A stretch of DNA of 9,038 nucleotides from Bdellovibrionales bacterium (GCA_005791855.1 SXUH01000214.1:1-9038), one strand, 5' to 3'; positions 1 through 6,627 are shown, counted from the first letter of the stretch. Notes: generated from the letters alone by a model not told the origin. Made by a program: numbers and translations.

Positions 1-186
1 ACCCACGAGAAACTCACCAACATCACCGAGCTTCCGGCGAACATCAACGACCGGTTCCGGAAGCTCTTCGAGGTCTGCCTCACCCGCGGGATCTACCTCG
101 CCCCCAACGGCTACGAGGTCGGCTTCGTGAGCCTCGCCCACGACGAGAAGGTCCAGGAGGAGCTCCGAGAGCGCCTATGGAGATAG
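1..186 (+). CDS. hemL: Glutamate-1-semialdehyde 2,1-aminomutase, C-terminal end (5' end outside the window)
   Basis: The reading frame is open from base 1 and closes with TAG at 184-186, giving 61 residues. The segment RGIYLAPNGYEVGFVSLAH matches the C-terminal part of the PLP-dependent glutamate-1-semialdehyde aminomutase, where bacterial enzymes have G(V/I)YLAPS.FE.GF.S.AH. The enzyme converts glutamate-1-semialdehyde to 5-aminolevulinate in the cytoplasm, the last step of ALA synthesis by the C5 route. The catalytic lysine and PLP site lie upstream and cannot be seen. The gene overlaps the next ORF by 10 bases (ATG at 177 inside the last codons), implying translational coupling. The presence of hemE three genes on supports the haem assignment. 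The main alternative is another class III aminotransferase, but the tail is typical of HemL. Confidence 0.85.
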   Translation, partial: THEKLTNITELPANINDRFRKLFEVCLTRGIYLAPNGYEVGFVSLAHDEKVQEELRERLWR

Positions 187-1100
187 TCCGCACGAAGAAG
201 TGGTTCTACGGCCTGACCCTCCTGTGGGTCCTGATGCTCCTGGGACTTGGGAGCTGGTGGCTCTACCTCGTCTTCAAGCTCCACTCCACCATGAGCGGCC
301 TGAACCTCCCGGAGCTCGGGTCCCAGAGCAAGTTCCTCAACATGATGAAGTGGGAGGGCAGCTTCTTCTTCATCTTCCTCGTGCTCCTGGGCGGCTCGCT
401 CTTCGTCATGTACTTCCGGGACATGAAGAAGTCCAAGAGCATGCAGGCCTTCTTCTCCTCCCTCTCCCACGAGCTCAAGACGCCGCTGGCGAGCATGCGC
501 CTGCAGGCCGAGGTCATCAAGGAGATGATCGCCGACGACACCCATTCCCACGCCCAGCTCTCGGACCTCACCCAGCGGCTCATCGAAGACACCCACAGCC
601 TCGAGTCGGAGCTCGAGAAGAGCCTCCAGCTCTCGCGGATCGAACAGGACGCGCCCCTGACCCTCGTGCCGGTGAGCCTCGAGCGCTACCTCAAGCGCCA
701 GGAGGGGAAGCTCCCGCCGCCGCTGCGGCTCGCGCTCTACCTCGACCCGGACGCCTCGGAGGTCCTCGCCGACGAGCTCGCCCTCAACATGATCTTCCGG
801 AACCTCTTCGAGAATACCCAGCGGCACAACCGGGCCACGCGGGAGATCGAGATCGTGGCCAAGCGGAGTGGCCAGGAGGTGCTCATCCGCTACGACGACA
901 AGGGAGAGAAGTTCGAGGGCGACCTCGCGAGCCTCGGGAACCTCTTCTACAAGTTCCAGTCCTCCAAGGGCAGCGGCATCGGCCTCTACCTCATCCGGAA
1001 CCTGATGAAGAAGATGCAGGGGGCCTTCGAGATCAAAAACGACGAGCGCCTCGTCTTCTGCCTGACCTTCCGGGCCCCCGCGGGAGACACCCATGTCTGA
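177..1100 (+). CDS. Membrane sensor histidine kinase of a two-component system in the haem operon
   Basis: This 307-residue protein has two predicted membrane helices, at about residues 10-33 and 62-80, separated by a loop of only about 28 residues. There is no room for a folded periplasmic sensor domain, and no HAMP domain is visible between helix 2 and the kinase core. The HisKA helix carries SLSHELKTPL with the predicted phospho-acceptor His98. The ATPase domain shows an N box (Asn209, Asn213 in RNLFENTQRHN) and a G2 box (KGSGIGLYLI, 264-273). The G1 box is unusual: DDKGEKF at 240-246 keeps the Asp and first Gly, but Lys245 replaces the usual second Gly. The start at 177 overlaps the hemL end by 10 bases, and the 3' end overlaps the regulator by 8 bases, so the pair is surely cognate. 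The signal is unknown. Membrane state or a small membrane-soluble ligand fits the architecture, and a link to haem or porphyrin status is inferred from context only. Confidence 0.9.
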   Translation: MEIVRTKKWFYGLTLLWVLMLLGLGSWWLYLVFKLHSTMSGLNLPELGSQSKFLNMMKWEGSFFFIFLVLLGGSLFVMYFRDMKKSKSMQAFFSSLSHELKTPLASMRLQAEVIKEMIADDTHSHAQLSDLTQRLIEDTHSLESELEKSLQLSRIEQDAPLTLVPVSLERYLKRQEGKLPPPLRLALYLDPDASEVLADELALNMIFRNLFENTQRHNRATREIEIVAKRSGQEVLIRYDDKGEKFEGDLASLGNLFYKFQSSKGSGIGLYLIRNLMKKMQGAFEIKNDERLVFCLTFRAPAGDTHV

Positions 1101-1791
1101 GCTCTCGCTCCTGATCGTCGAGGACGAACCGAACCTGGGCCAGACCCTCCGGGACTACCTCCGGACCAGGAAGTACAAGGTGGAACTCGCCACCACCTGC
1201 GCGGAGGCGCGGGAGAAGTTCCGGGTCCTGCCTCCGGCCATCGCCATCCTCGACATTGGCCTTCCGGACGGAGACGGCATCACCCTCGCCCGGGAGTTCC
1301 GTGCCGAGCGGAAGGAATGCGTCCTCCTCTTCTGCACGGCCCTGAACGACCCGGCCCTGCGGGTGGAGGGCCTCGAGCTCGGCGCCGAGGACTACATCAC
1401 CAAGCCCTTCGAGCTCAAGGAGCTGACGCTGCGGCTCGACCGGATCCTCCGGTCCCGGCGGCTCACCATGCACAACCCGGACACCTACACCTTCGGGAAG
1501 CTCGTCTTCTGGCCCAAGCGCTTCGAGCTCCGGGATGCGGCCGGGACGGTTTCGGCGCTCGGACAGAAGGAGTGCGCCATCCTCGAGCTCCTCATCGAGC
1601 GGAAGAACGAAGTGGTCGCCCGGGACGAGATGATCGAATCCATCTGGGGCGAGCACAGCTTCCCCACCAACAGGACCATCGACAACTACATCGTGAAGAT
1701 AAGAAAATGGGCCGACTCGGATCCGGGTTCGGGCCTGGCCATCACATCCGTGAGAGGCATCGGATACAAACTTGAATGGAGAGGGAGCTAA
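1093..1791 (+). CDS. OmpR/PhoB-family response regulator
   Basis: This protein of 232 residues has a receiver domain (about 4-118) with the acidic pair Glu10-Asp11, phospho-acceptor Asp54 in AILDIGLPDGDG, the switch Thr82 and the conserved Lys104 in KPF. A winged-helix DNA-binding domain follows (about 130-230), ending in the typical SVRGIGYKL strand. All residues needed for phosphorylation are present, so it should be a transcription factor activated by the upstream kinase, with which it overlaps by 8 bases. Its TAA stop (1789-1791) is immediately followed by the hemE ATG in the same frame. The regulon cannot be read from the sequence. Autoregulation of the hemL-hemE operon is an inference from gene order. 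Confidence 0.93.
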   Translation: MSELSLLIVEDEPNLGQTLRDYLRTRKYKVELATTCAEAREKFRVLPPAIAILDIGLPDGDGITLAREFRAERKECVLLFCTALNDPALRVEGLELGAEDYITKPFELKELTLRLDRILRSRRLTMHNPDTYTFGKLVFWPKRFELRDAAGTVSALGQKECAILELLIERKNEVVARDEMIESIWGEHSFPTNRTIDNYIVKIRKWADSDPGSGLAITSVRGIGYKLEWRGS

Positions 1792-2814
1792 ATGGGAATC
1801 TTTGAAGGCAGAGGCAGCACACTACCGGTATGGTTCATGCGACAGGCGGGCCGCTACCACGCGCACTACCAGGGGATCAAGCGCGGGTCCGACTTCATGA
1901 GCATGTGCAAGTCGCCCGAGCTCGCCTGCGAAGTCACCCTGGGGCCCATCCAGGACTTCGGCTTCAACGCCGCCATCCTCTTCTCCGACCTGCTCTTCCC
2001 GCTGGAGCAGCTGGGGATGGGACTCTCCTACCTCTCGGGGCCCCCGAAGCTCGAGTGGCACCTCACCTCCCTGGAGGACACGAAGAAGCTCAAGCTGGTC
2101 GCCCCCGCGGAGACCTTCTACAAGTTCCAGGGCGAGGCGTGCGAGCTCCTGCGCGAGCGGCTCCCGGAGGCCGTCTCCCTGCTCGGGTTCGTGGGTGCTC
2201 CGTTCACCCTCTACACCTACGCGGTGGAAGGGTCCCACGCGGGGAACCTCGTCTCCGCGAAGAAGGGCCTCTACGACGGCCGGTTCGAGGCCTTCACCAA
2301 GGTGCTCCTGCCCGAGCTGCTCCAGGAGATGCTCATCCAGGCCCGGGGAGGCGCCGAAGCGGTTGCCCTCTTCGACACGGCCGCGGGGGAGCTCTCTCCC
2401 GGGGACTACAAGGAACTAGTGGTTCCGAAGATCACAGTGCTGCTGCGATCCTTCAAGGAGAAATCTCCCGAGACGAAGGTCATCTACTATTCCAAGCACA
2501 CGCAGGCGGCGCACCTCTTGGCCCTCGACCTCAAGGACATCGACGTGATCGGCGTTGACTGGAGGTGCGACCTGGTGGAGATCCAGAAGCTCCTCCCGCC
2601 GCAGGTCTTCGTCCAAGGGAACTTCGATCCGGCGTGGCTGCACCTTCCGTGGGAAATCCTCGAGAAGAAAGCCAATTATTATTATCAGGATCTCCGAGAC
2701 CGCGGCCTGGACTTCAAGCGCTGGATCGCGGGCCTGGGCCACGGGGTCCTCATCGAAACCCCCGAAACTAATGTGAAAAAGATTGTCGAACTAATTCAAC
2801 GGCAAAAGACCTGA
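1792..2814 (+). CDS. hemE: Uroporphyrinogen III decarboxylase
   Basis: This 340-residue cytoplasmic enzyme removes four acetate carboxyl groups from uroporphyrinogen III to give coproporphyrinogen III. Family hallmarks are all visible: PVWFMRQAGRY near the N-terminus with substrate-binding Arg17 and Arg21, Asp66 in ILFSDLLFP (the Asp that coordinates the pyrrole nitrogens), Tyr143 in YAVEGS, QGNFDP at 275-280, and His317 in GLGHGV. Thr196 in LFDTAAGELSP replaces the Ser usual at this position, a conservative change. The start is fixed, because the codon before ATG 1792 is the regulator's in-frame TAA; GAGGGAG at 1781-1787 supplies the ribosome site. As a result the N-terminal arm is about 10 residues shorter than in many homologues (E. 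coli HemE has roughly 12 more before the MRQAGR motif). It is the last haem gene of the operon seen here. Confidence 0.96.
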   Translation: MGIFEGRGSTLPVWFMRQAGRYHAHYQGIKRGSDFMSMCKSPELACEVTLGPIQDFGFNAAILFSDLLFPLEQLGMGLSYLSGPPKLEWHLTSLEDTKKLKLVAPAETFYKFQGEACELLRERLPEAVSLLGFVGAPFTLYTYAVEGSHAGNLVSAKKGLYDGRFEAFTKVLLPELLQEMLIQARGGAEAVALFDTAAGELSPGDYKELVVPKITVLLRSFKEKSPETKVIYYSKHTQAAHLLALDLKDIDVIGVDWRCDLVEIQKLLPPQVFVQGNFDPAWLHLPWEILEKKANYYYQDLRDRGLDFKRWIAGLGHGVLIETPETNVKKIVELIQRQKT

Positions 2815-2816
2815 GC

Positions 2817-2835
2817 CACGGGCCCTAGGGCCGTG
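2817..2835 (+). other. GC-rich inverted repeat just after hemE
   Basis: CACGGGCCC and GGGCCGTG form a hairpin-capable inverted repeat with one bulged G and a tiny CTAG loop, 2 bases after the hemE stop. No T-run follows, so it is a poor intrinsic terminator. It could weaken read-through from the haem operon. It also covers the -35 region and part of the -10 element of the next promoter, so it could instead be an operator. The choice between these is open. Confidence 0.4.
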
Positions 2836-2842
2836 CTATACT
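2834..2842 (+). promoter_or_regulatory. Candidate extended -10 promoter for the 41-residue peptide gene
   Basis: TGCTATACT reads as an extended -10 element (TGn followed by TATACT, five of six matches to TATAAT). No convincing -35 hexamer sits 17 bases upstream, which is tolerated by extended -10 promoters. Transcription would start near 2849, leaving a leader of about 23 bases that contains the GGAGGA ribosome site at 2860-2865. Confidence 0.45.
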
Positions 2843-2871
2843 TCTAGCTACAGAAAACCGGAGGAACGTGT

Positions 2872-2997
2872 ATGAATAAATTTTTAGTGACTCTCTTCGT
2901 GATGATCTTTTCCGTGGGTGCCATGGCCTGCAACGGTCACGGGAAACAAGAAGAGATCAAGAAGCCCGAGTCTTCTTCTAAAGAAGTAAAAGAGTAA
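2872..2997 (+). CDS. Small exported peptide of 41 residues, function unknown
   Basis: The ORF starts at ATG 2872, preceded by a good GGAGGA ribosome site, and ends at TAA 2995-2997. The product begins MNKFLVTLFVMIFSVGAMAC: a short positive start, a hydrophobic core, then AMA followed by Cys20. AMA is a good signal peptidase I site. A lipoprotein reading with Cys20 as the lipidated residue is possible but weak, because the -3 position is Ala rather than Leu. The mature part is about 22 residues, charged and Lys/Glu-rich (KQEEIKKPESSSKEVKE), and probably disordered. Codons are more AT-rich than in hemE. Its own promoter and a strong terminator bracket the frame, which argues for a real monocistronic gene. 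I do not recognise the family; small periplasmic peptides or entericidin-like lipoproteins are comparisons by shape only. Confidence 0.65.
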   Translation: MNKFLVTLFVMIFSVGAMACNGHGKQEEIKKPESSSKEVKE

Positions 2998-3000
2998 CCA

Positions 3001-3031
3001 GAGGGGGCCCGGAAGGGCCCCTTCTTTTTTT
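3001..3031 (+). terminator. Rho-independent terminator after the small peptide gene
   Basis: GGGGCCC (3004-3010), loop GGAA, GGGCCCC (3015-3021), extended by three more pairs (3001-3003 with 3022-3024, one G-U), followed by TTCTTTTTTT. It lies 3 bases after the stop codon at 2997. This is the clearest terminator in the window. Confidence 0.92.
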
Positions 3032-3241
3032 GGAGAAACCCCTCCTCTCCTCGAGTCCCCCAACCCGCCGATATCATAATCTGACAAGAATTTGGGCCGC
3101 TGATAAGTCTAAACATTTCCCATCGACTCTCGCTAACTCATGAAATTCCAAGGGAACCTTGACTCTCCGGCTAAACCTTTACCCCCGGCATCCGGTCCCC
3201 CCTTACAATTGGAATAGTTCACCCCTAGATCGTTTCTTACT

Positions 3242-3247
3242 GGAGGA
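3242..3247 (+). promoter_or_regulatory. Ribosome binding site that decides the start of the first metalloprotease-like gene
   Basis: GGAGGA lies 4 bases before ATG 3252. The paralogue has TGGAGG in the same position before its ATG, followed by the same MFK start and a signal peptide. The in-frame TTG at 3159 has no ribosome site, and its 31 extra residues would bury the signal peptide. A lone TACAAT at 3204-3209 could be the -10 of the promoter, but no -35 was found. Nothing else convincing was seen in the spacer 3032-3241. Confidence 0.85.
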
Positions 3248-3251
3248 CCGT

Positions 3252-4733
3252 ATGTTCAAAAATCGAAAGTACCTTGCCCTCTCTCTGCTGGCGTCGATCT
3301 ACTCGACGTCGACCTTCGCGTTTAGCTGCTACTCACCGTCCGGTGCCTACCGCACCAATCCGAACGGGGCCCTCGTCGAGACCACACCGCTGGGCCTGCG
3401 AGTGATCCGCAACGGCTTCAACGAGAACCACTCGGACCCCAACTGCCGGATCAAGCTCGAGTGGATCGACAACGCCGCCCGGATCCAGATGCGCCGCTGG
3501 CCCTCGGTGGACATCCCGGCCGGGAGCGGGAACCGCTTCAACGACCAGCAGGTACTCAACGCCCTCAAGGGCATGACCCTCCAGCTGGTGAACGAAGGAC
3601 TCTTCTTCACCATGCCGAGGAACTACCGAGACCACATCGGCGGAACCAATAGCTACGGTGACCAGATCGTCCTCTCCGCCGGGGACTTCGGGGCCACCAC
3701 CGCCGGGGACCAGACCGCTCTGCCACTCATCCACGAGATGGACCACTACATCGGCTTCAGGCTCAACGTCCCCTACTGGACCCGCATGGCCCCGGGACAC
3801 ACCCCGTACCCGGCCCCGGAGACCTTCAGCGGGCCCGGACAGAACCTCGATGGTTCGGTCATGGCACCGTACACTCCGATCCCTGCCTACGAAGTCTACC
3901 GGGTTGATAACGTCGCCACGCCAGCTCCGAACCACTCGATGGATTCCTGGGGTCAGGCAGATGACATCCCGTTCGTCGGGAAGTTCTTCTCCACCGAGAA
4001 AGACGACATCGGCGTCTTCCGGCCGACGACCAACACCTTCTACCTGAAGAAGTACGGGTCCTACGACCAGCCGAAGTACCTCCAGTTTGGCCAGGCCGGA
4101 GACAAGCCGATGGTGGGAGACTTCCTCGGCACCGGCTACGCGCAGGTGGTGCAGTTCAGGCCTTCGAACGGCGTGTGGTACTTCCTGGATTCGGTCACGA
4201 ACAGGTTCGAGGCTCACCAGTGGGGCATGGAAAGAGACATTCCTATCCCCGGTGACTACTTCGGAACTGGCCGCCTCGACCTCGCCGTCTTCAGGCCTTC
4301 GAACGGCACCATCTACATCAAGAACATCGCCAGCGGTCAGACGAAGATCTTCGGCTGGGGTCAAGAGACTGACAAGCCGGTTGCCGGAAGGTTCATCAGC
4401 GGATCTTCGAACGACCAGATCGCTCAGTTTCGTCCGTCTACTGGGATGTGGTACATCTACAATCCGGCGAACGGGTCGATCACCTCACGCCAGTGGGGGA
4501 TGCTCGGAGACGAGCCCCTCTCCGGGAAGATCTCCTCGGCGTCGACCGATGACATGATCATGTTCAGACCGTCGAACGGAACGCACTACTCGCTGAGCCT
4601 CTCGGGGACGATGAACGTGCTCCAGTGGGGTCAGCTCGGGGACACCCCGCTTGCCGGAAACCTCACCAACGGTCCCGGAGGAAAGGACAATCACATCGTC
4701 TTCAGAAACGGTCAGTGGTGGGTACAACACTAA
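3252..4733 (+). CDS. Secreted putative zinc metalloprotease with C-terminal six-bladed propeller (copy 1)
   Basis: This protein of 493 residues has a signal peptide at 1-23 (core LALSLLASIYSTSTFA, cleavage likely before FSC). The head, about 24-227, holds the zincin motif HEMDH at 161-165 within PLIHEMDHYIGF. Downstream come His183 (APGHTP) and Glu190 as possible third zinc ligands, and SVMAPY at 202-207, which resembles a metzincin Met-turn. Cys26 and Cys65, kept in the paralogue, could form a disulphide. Residues 233-493 are six WG/FG..GD.P..G...FRP.NG.WY repeats, predicted to form a beta-propeller of the FG-GAP/VCBS type that probably binds carbohydrate or protein. The family of the head is not recognised, and protease activity is inferred from the motif. 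There is no membrane anchor or autotransporter barrel, so Sec plus type II-like secretion is likely. The gene is monocistronic, with a terminator just downstream. Confidence 0.85.
   Translation: MFKNRKYLALSLLASIYSTSTFAFSCYSPSGAYRTNPNGALVETTPLGLRVIRNGFNENHSDPNCRIKLEWIDNAARIQMRRWPSVDIPAGSGNRFNDQQVLNALKGMTLQLVNEGLFFTMPRNYRDHIGGTNSYGDQIVLSAGDFGATTAGDQTALPLIHEMDHYIGFRLNVPYWTRMAPGHTPYPAPETFSGPGQNLDGSVMAPYTPIPAYEVYRVDNVATPAPNHSMDSWGQADDIPFVGKFFSTEKDDIGVFRPTTNTFYLKKYGSYDQPKYLQFGQAGDKPMVGDFLGTGYAQVVQFRPSNGVWYFLDSVTNRFEAHQWGMERDIPIPGDYFGTGRLDLAVFRPSNGTIYIKNIASGQTKIFGWGQETDKPVAGRFISGSSNDQIAQFRPSTGMWYIYNPANGSITSRQWGMLGDEPLSGKISSASTDDMIMFRPSNGTHYSLSLSGTMNVLQWGQLGDTPLAGNLTNGPGGKDNHIVFRNGQWWVQH
3948..4730 (+). 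repeat. Six tandem propeller repeats, copy 1
   Basis: Blades begin at residues Trp233, Phe279, Trp324, Trp369, Trp415 and Trp459, a spacing of 44-46 residues (about 135 bases). The consensus is WG..GD.P..G.(F/Y)..G...[12 protein letters not shown]. The last repeat stops after RNGQWWVQH and lacks the final strand, which the segment before blade 1 could supply. The DxDxDG calcium loop of many FG-GAP/VCBS repeats is reduced to forms such as [10 protein letters not shown]. Confidence 0.9.
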
Positions 4734-4751
4734 GGCTTATCTGATTCCAGG

Positions 4752-4784
4752 CCCGGAACTCCAGAAGGGTTCCGGGTCTTATTT
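4752..4784 (+). terminator. Rho-independent terminator after copy 1
   Basis: CCCGGAAC (4752-4759) pairs with GTTCCGGG (4769-4776) across a 9-base loop and is followed by TCTTATTT. It starts 19 bases after the stop codon. Confidence 0.85.
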
Positions 4785-4857
4785 AACAGACTAGTTCTCC
4801 CCGTTTTTCTATCTTTCAGAAATCCCTCGATCTACAAAAAAATCTTGTCCTTCCAGT

Positions 4858-4887
4858 TTGCCATCTAATTTCACCCCTTGATACACT
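4858..4887 (+). promoter_or_regulatory. Candidate sigma-70-type promoter for copy 2
   Basis: TTGCCA (4858-4863, five of six to TTGACA), 18-base spacer, then TACACT (4882-4887), preceded by TGA, which gives an extended -10. Transcription would start near 4894, leaving a leader of about 110 bases that is unusually AT- and pyrimidine-rich for this window. The match was made by eye. Confidence 0.4.
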
Positions 4888-4993
4888 GCTCCAGCACGCA
4901 GCATTCAACATTCCGCTTTCTTCAAAGGACTAGAGACTTCTGCCAATTTTTCTACTCTTCACTTTCCATTCACACCATTAACCATCATTCACT

Positions 4994-4998
4994 GGAGG
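4994..4998 (+). promoter_or_regulatory. Ribosome binding site of copy 2
   Basis: GGAGG lies 7 bases before ATG 5006. The surrounding ctGGAGG context matches that of copy 1, supporting MFK as the true start in both genes. Confidence 0.8.
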
Positions 4999-5005
4999 CC
5001 CGCAC

Positions 5006-6481
5006 ATGTTCAAAGGCAAGTGCTTCGTTCTATTCCTACTCGCTCTTCTTCACTCGACCGGTTCGTTCGCGTTCAACTGCTCTTCTCCTACCGGTGGCTA
5101 CCGGACCAATCCGACGGGGGCACAGGTCGAAACCACACCGCTGGGCTTAAAGGTCATCCGGAACGGCTTCAACGAGAACCACTCGGACCCGAACTGCCGG
5201 ATCAAGCTCGAGTGGATCGACAACGCCGCTCGGATCCAGATGCGCCGCTGGCCCTCGGTGGACATCCCGGCCGGGAGCGGGAACCGCTTCAGTGACCAGC
5301 AGGTGCTGAACGCCCTCAAGGGCATGACCCTCCAGCTGGTGAACGAGGCACTCTTCTTCACCATGCCGAGGACCTACCGAGACCACCTCGGGGCGACCAA
5401 TAGCTACGGAGACCAGATCGTCCTCTCCGCTGGGGACTTCGGGGCCACCACCGCCTCTGACCAAACAGGCTTGCCCCTGATCCACGAGATGGACCACTAC
5501 ATCGGCTTCAAACTCGGAGTCCCGTACTGGACCCGCATGGCCCCGGGACACACCCCGTACCCGGCCCCGGAGACCTTCAGCGGGCCCGGGCAGAACCTCG
5601 ATGGTTCGGTCATGGCACCCTACACCCCTATCCCCGCCTACGAAGTCTATCGGGTTGACAGCGCTCCGAACCCCGGGCCCACCTACTCGGGAGACAACTG
5701 GGGCGCGGCCGGGGATGTTCCCTTCGTCGGGAAATTCTTCCGTACCGACCGAGAAGACATCGGCGTCTTCCGCCCATCTGAGAACGTCTTCTACCTGAAG
5801 AAGTACGGTACCTACGAAACCAAGATCTACCAGTTCGGATCGCCCGGTGACAAGCCGATGGTCGGAGACTTCCTCGGCACCGGCTACGCGCAGATCGTCC
5901 AGTTCCGCCCTTCGAACGGGGTCTGGTACTTCCAGGACGTGGTGGACAACCGCTTCGAAGCCCACCAGTGGGGAATGGAAGGAGACGTCCCTGTTCCCGG
6001 CGACTACTTCGGCACCGGGAGGCAGGACCTCGCCGTCTTCAGGCCTTCGAACGGTACGGTCTACATCAAGAACATCGCCTCCGGCCAGACCCGGATCTTC
6101 GGCTGGGGAGCGAGTGGAGACAAGCCGCTCTCGGGAAGATTCCTCGGCAATGGCCGGGACCAGCTCGCCCAGTACCGGGAGTCGAACGGAACGTGGTACA
6201 TCCTCGACACCGCGGACGGCGCCATCCACTACCGGAGCTGGGGCGCGGCCGGCGACGTTCCGCTGGTCGGAAACATCTCGGCCAGTTCCTCCGAAGACCT
6301 GGTCATGTTCAGGCCTTCGAACGGCACGCACTACTCCCTCAACGTGAACACGGGAGAGATCCGGGCGCTCCAGTGGGGCCAGAACGGGGACGTGCCTCTC
6401 GCGGGGAAGCTCGTGAACGCGGCCTCCGGAAAGGATAACCAGATCGTCTACAGAAACGGCCAGTGGTGGGTGCACCACTAG
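5006..6481 (+). CDS. Secreted putative zinc metalloprotease with C-terminal six-bladed propeller (copy 2)
   Basis: This 491-residue protein is a close paralogue of the gene at 3252. The signal peptide is 1-22 (CFVLFLLALLHSTGSFA, then FNC). The head, about 23-226, keeps HEMDHYIG (HExxH at 160-164), His182, Glu189, SVMAPY (201-206) and the Cys25/Cys64 pair. The propeller begins at Trp232, and the six repeats start exactly every 45 residues (232, 277, 322, 367, 412, 457), ending in RNGQWWVHH. Head differences from copy 1 are few and mostly conservative, whereas the signal peptide and the linker at 219-231 differ strongly. It has its own leader and terminator, so it is probably transcribed separately from copy 1. 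The catalytic role is inferred from the motif. An adhesin with a vestigial zincin fold is the main alternative. Confidence 0.85.
   Translation: MFKGKCFVLFLLALLHSTGSFAFNCSSPTGGYRTNPTGAQVETTPLGLKVIRNGFNENHSDPNCRIKLEWIDNAARIQMRRWPSVDIPAGSGNRFSDQQVLNALKGMTLQLVNEALFFTMPRTYRDHLGATNSYGDQIVLSAGDFGATTASDQTGLPLIHEMDHYIGFKLGVPYWTRMAPGHTPYPAPETFSGPGQNLDGSVMAPYTPIPAYEVYRVDSAPNPGPTYSGDNWGAAGDVPFVGKFFRTDREDIGVFRPSENVFYLKKYGTYETKIYQFGSPGDKPMVGDFLGTGYAQIVQFRPSNGVWYFQDVVDNRFEAHQWGMEGDVPVPGDYFGTGRQDLAVFRPSNGTVYIKNIASGQTRIFGWGASGDKPLSGRFLGNGRDQLAQYRESNGTWYILDTADGAIHYRSWGAAGDVPLVGNISASSSEDLVMFRPSNGTHYSLNVNTGEIRALQWGQNGDVPLAGKLVNAASGKDNQIVYRNGQWWVHH
5699..6478 (+). repeat. Six tandem propeller repeats, copy 2
   Basis: Perfect 45-residue (135-base) periodicity. 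Each blade aligns best with the blade of the same number in the neighbouring genes (blade 3, [19 protein letters not shown], is almost invariant), so the six-blade unit was copied as a block and not grown blade by blade here. Confidence 0.9.
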
Positions 6482-6501
6482 GCCAGGCACAGCTAGAGTT
6501 A

Positions 6502-6547
6502 GAGCGGGGGGAGCTCTCCGGAGCTTCCCCCGCTCCTGCCAACTTTT
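6502..6547 (+). terminator. Long-stem terminator after copy 2
   Basis: A 15-pair stem (6502-6516 with 6521-6535, one G-U pair) closes a TCCG loop. The tail CTGCCAACTTTT places the T-run 8 bases after the stem, so termination may be less efficient than at the other two sites. It begins 21 bases after the stop codon. Confidence 0.75.
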
Positions 6548-6627
6548 CTCCCCACCGCCGCCGTCCCCCCGCACCGACCTAACCGATGAGTTTCCAAGCC
6601 GATTCAAAGTTCGCACAGCTTTCCTGG

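Noticed and set aside
2872..2997. Firm lipoprotein call for the 41-residue peptide
   Set aside because: Cys20 follows Ala-Met-Ala, not a Leu-x-(Ala/Gly)-Cys lipobox. Signal peptidase I cleavage fits at least as well.
2884..3087. 67-codon minus-strand frame opposite the small peptide gene
   Set aside because: It runs through the terminator hairpin and has no ribosome site or recognisable signature.
3140..3217. 25-codon leader-peptide-like frame before copy 1
   Set aside because: No ribosome binding site, no hydrophobic or regulatory-codon pattern, and no attenuator hairpin after it.
3159..3251. TTG start adding 31 residues to the first metalloprotease-like protein
   Set aside because: It has no ribosome site and would place a hydrophilic stretch before the signal peptide. 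ATG 3252 has GGAGGA and matches the start of the paralogue. The TTGACT at 3159 was also considered as a -35 box, but no -10 follows at the right distance.
4878..5150. 90-codon frame across the leader and start of copy 2
   Set aside because: It has no ribosome site, low-complexity composition in its first half, and runs out of frame into the start of a clear gene.
5147..6616. 489-codon antisense frame opposite the second metalloprotease gene
   Set aside because: Long antisense frames here follow from strong G/C third positions. The translation is Val/Glu/Arg/Gly-rich with no recognisable domain. The same holds for the minus-strand frames at 111-1094, 3333-4364 and 7378-8727.
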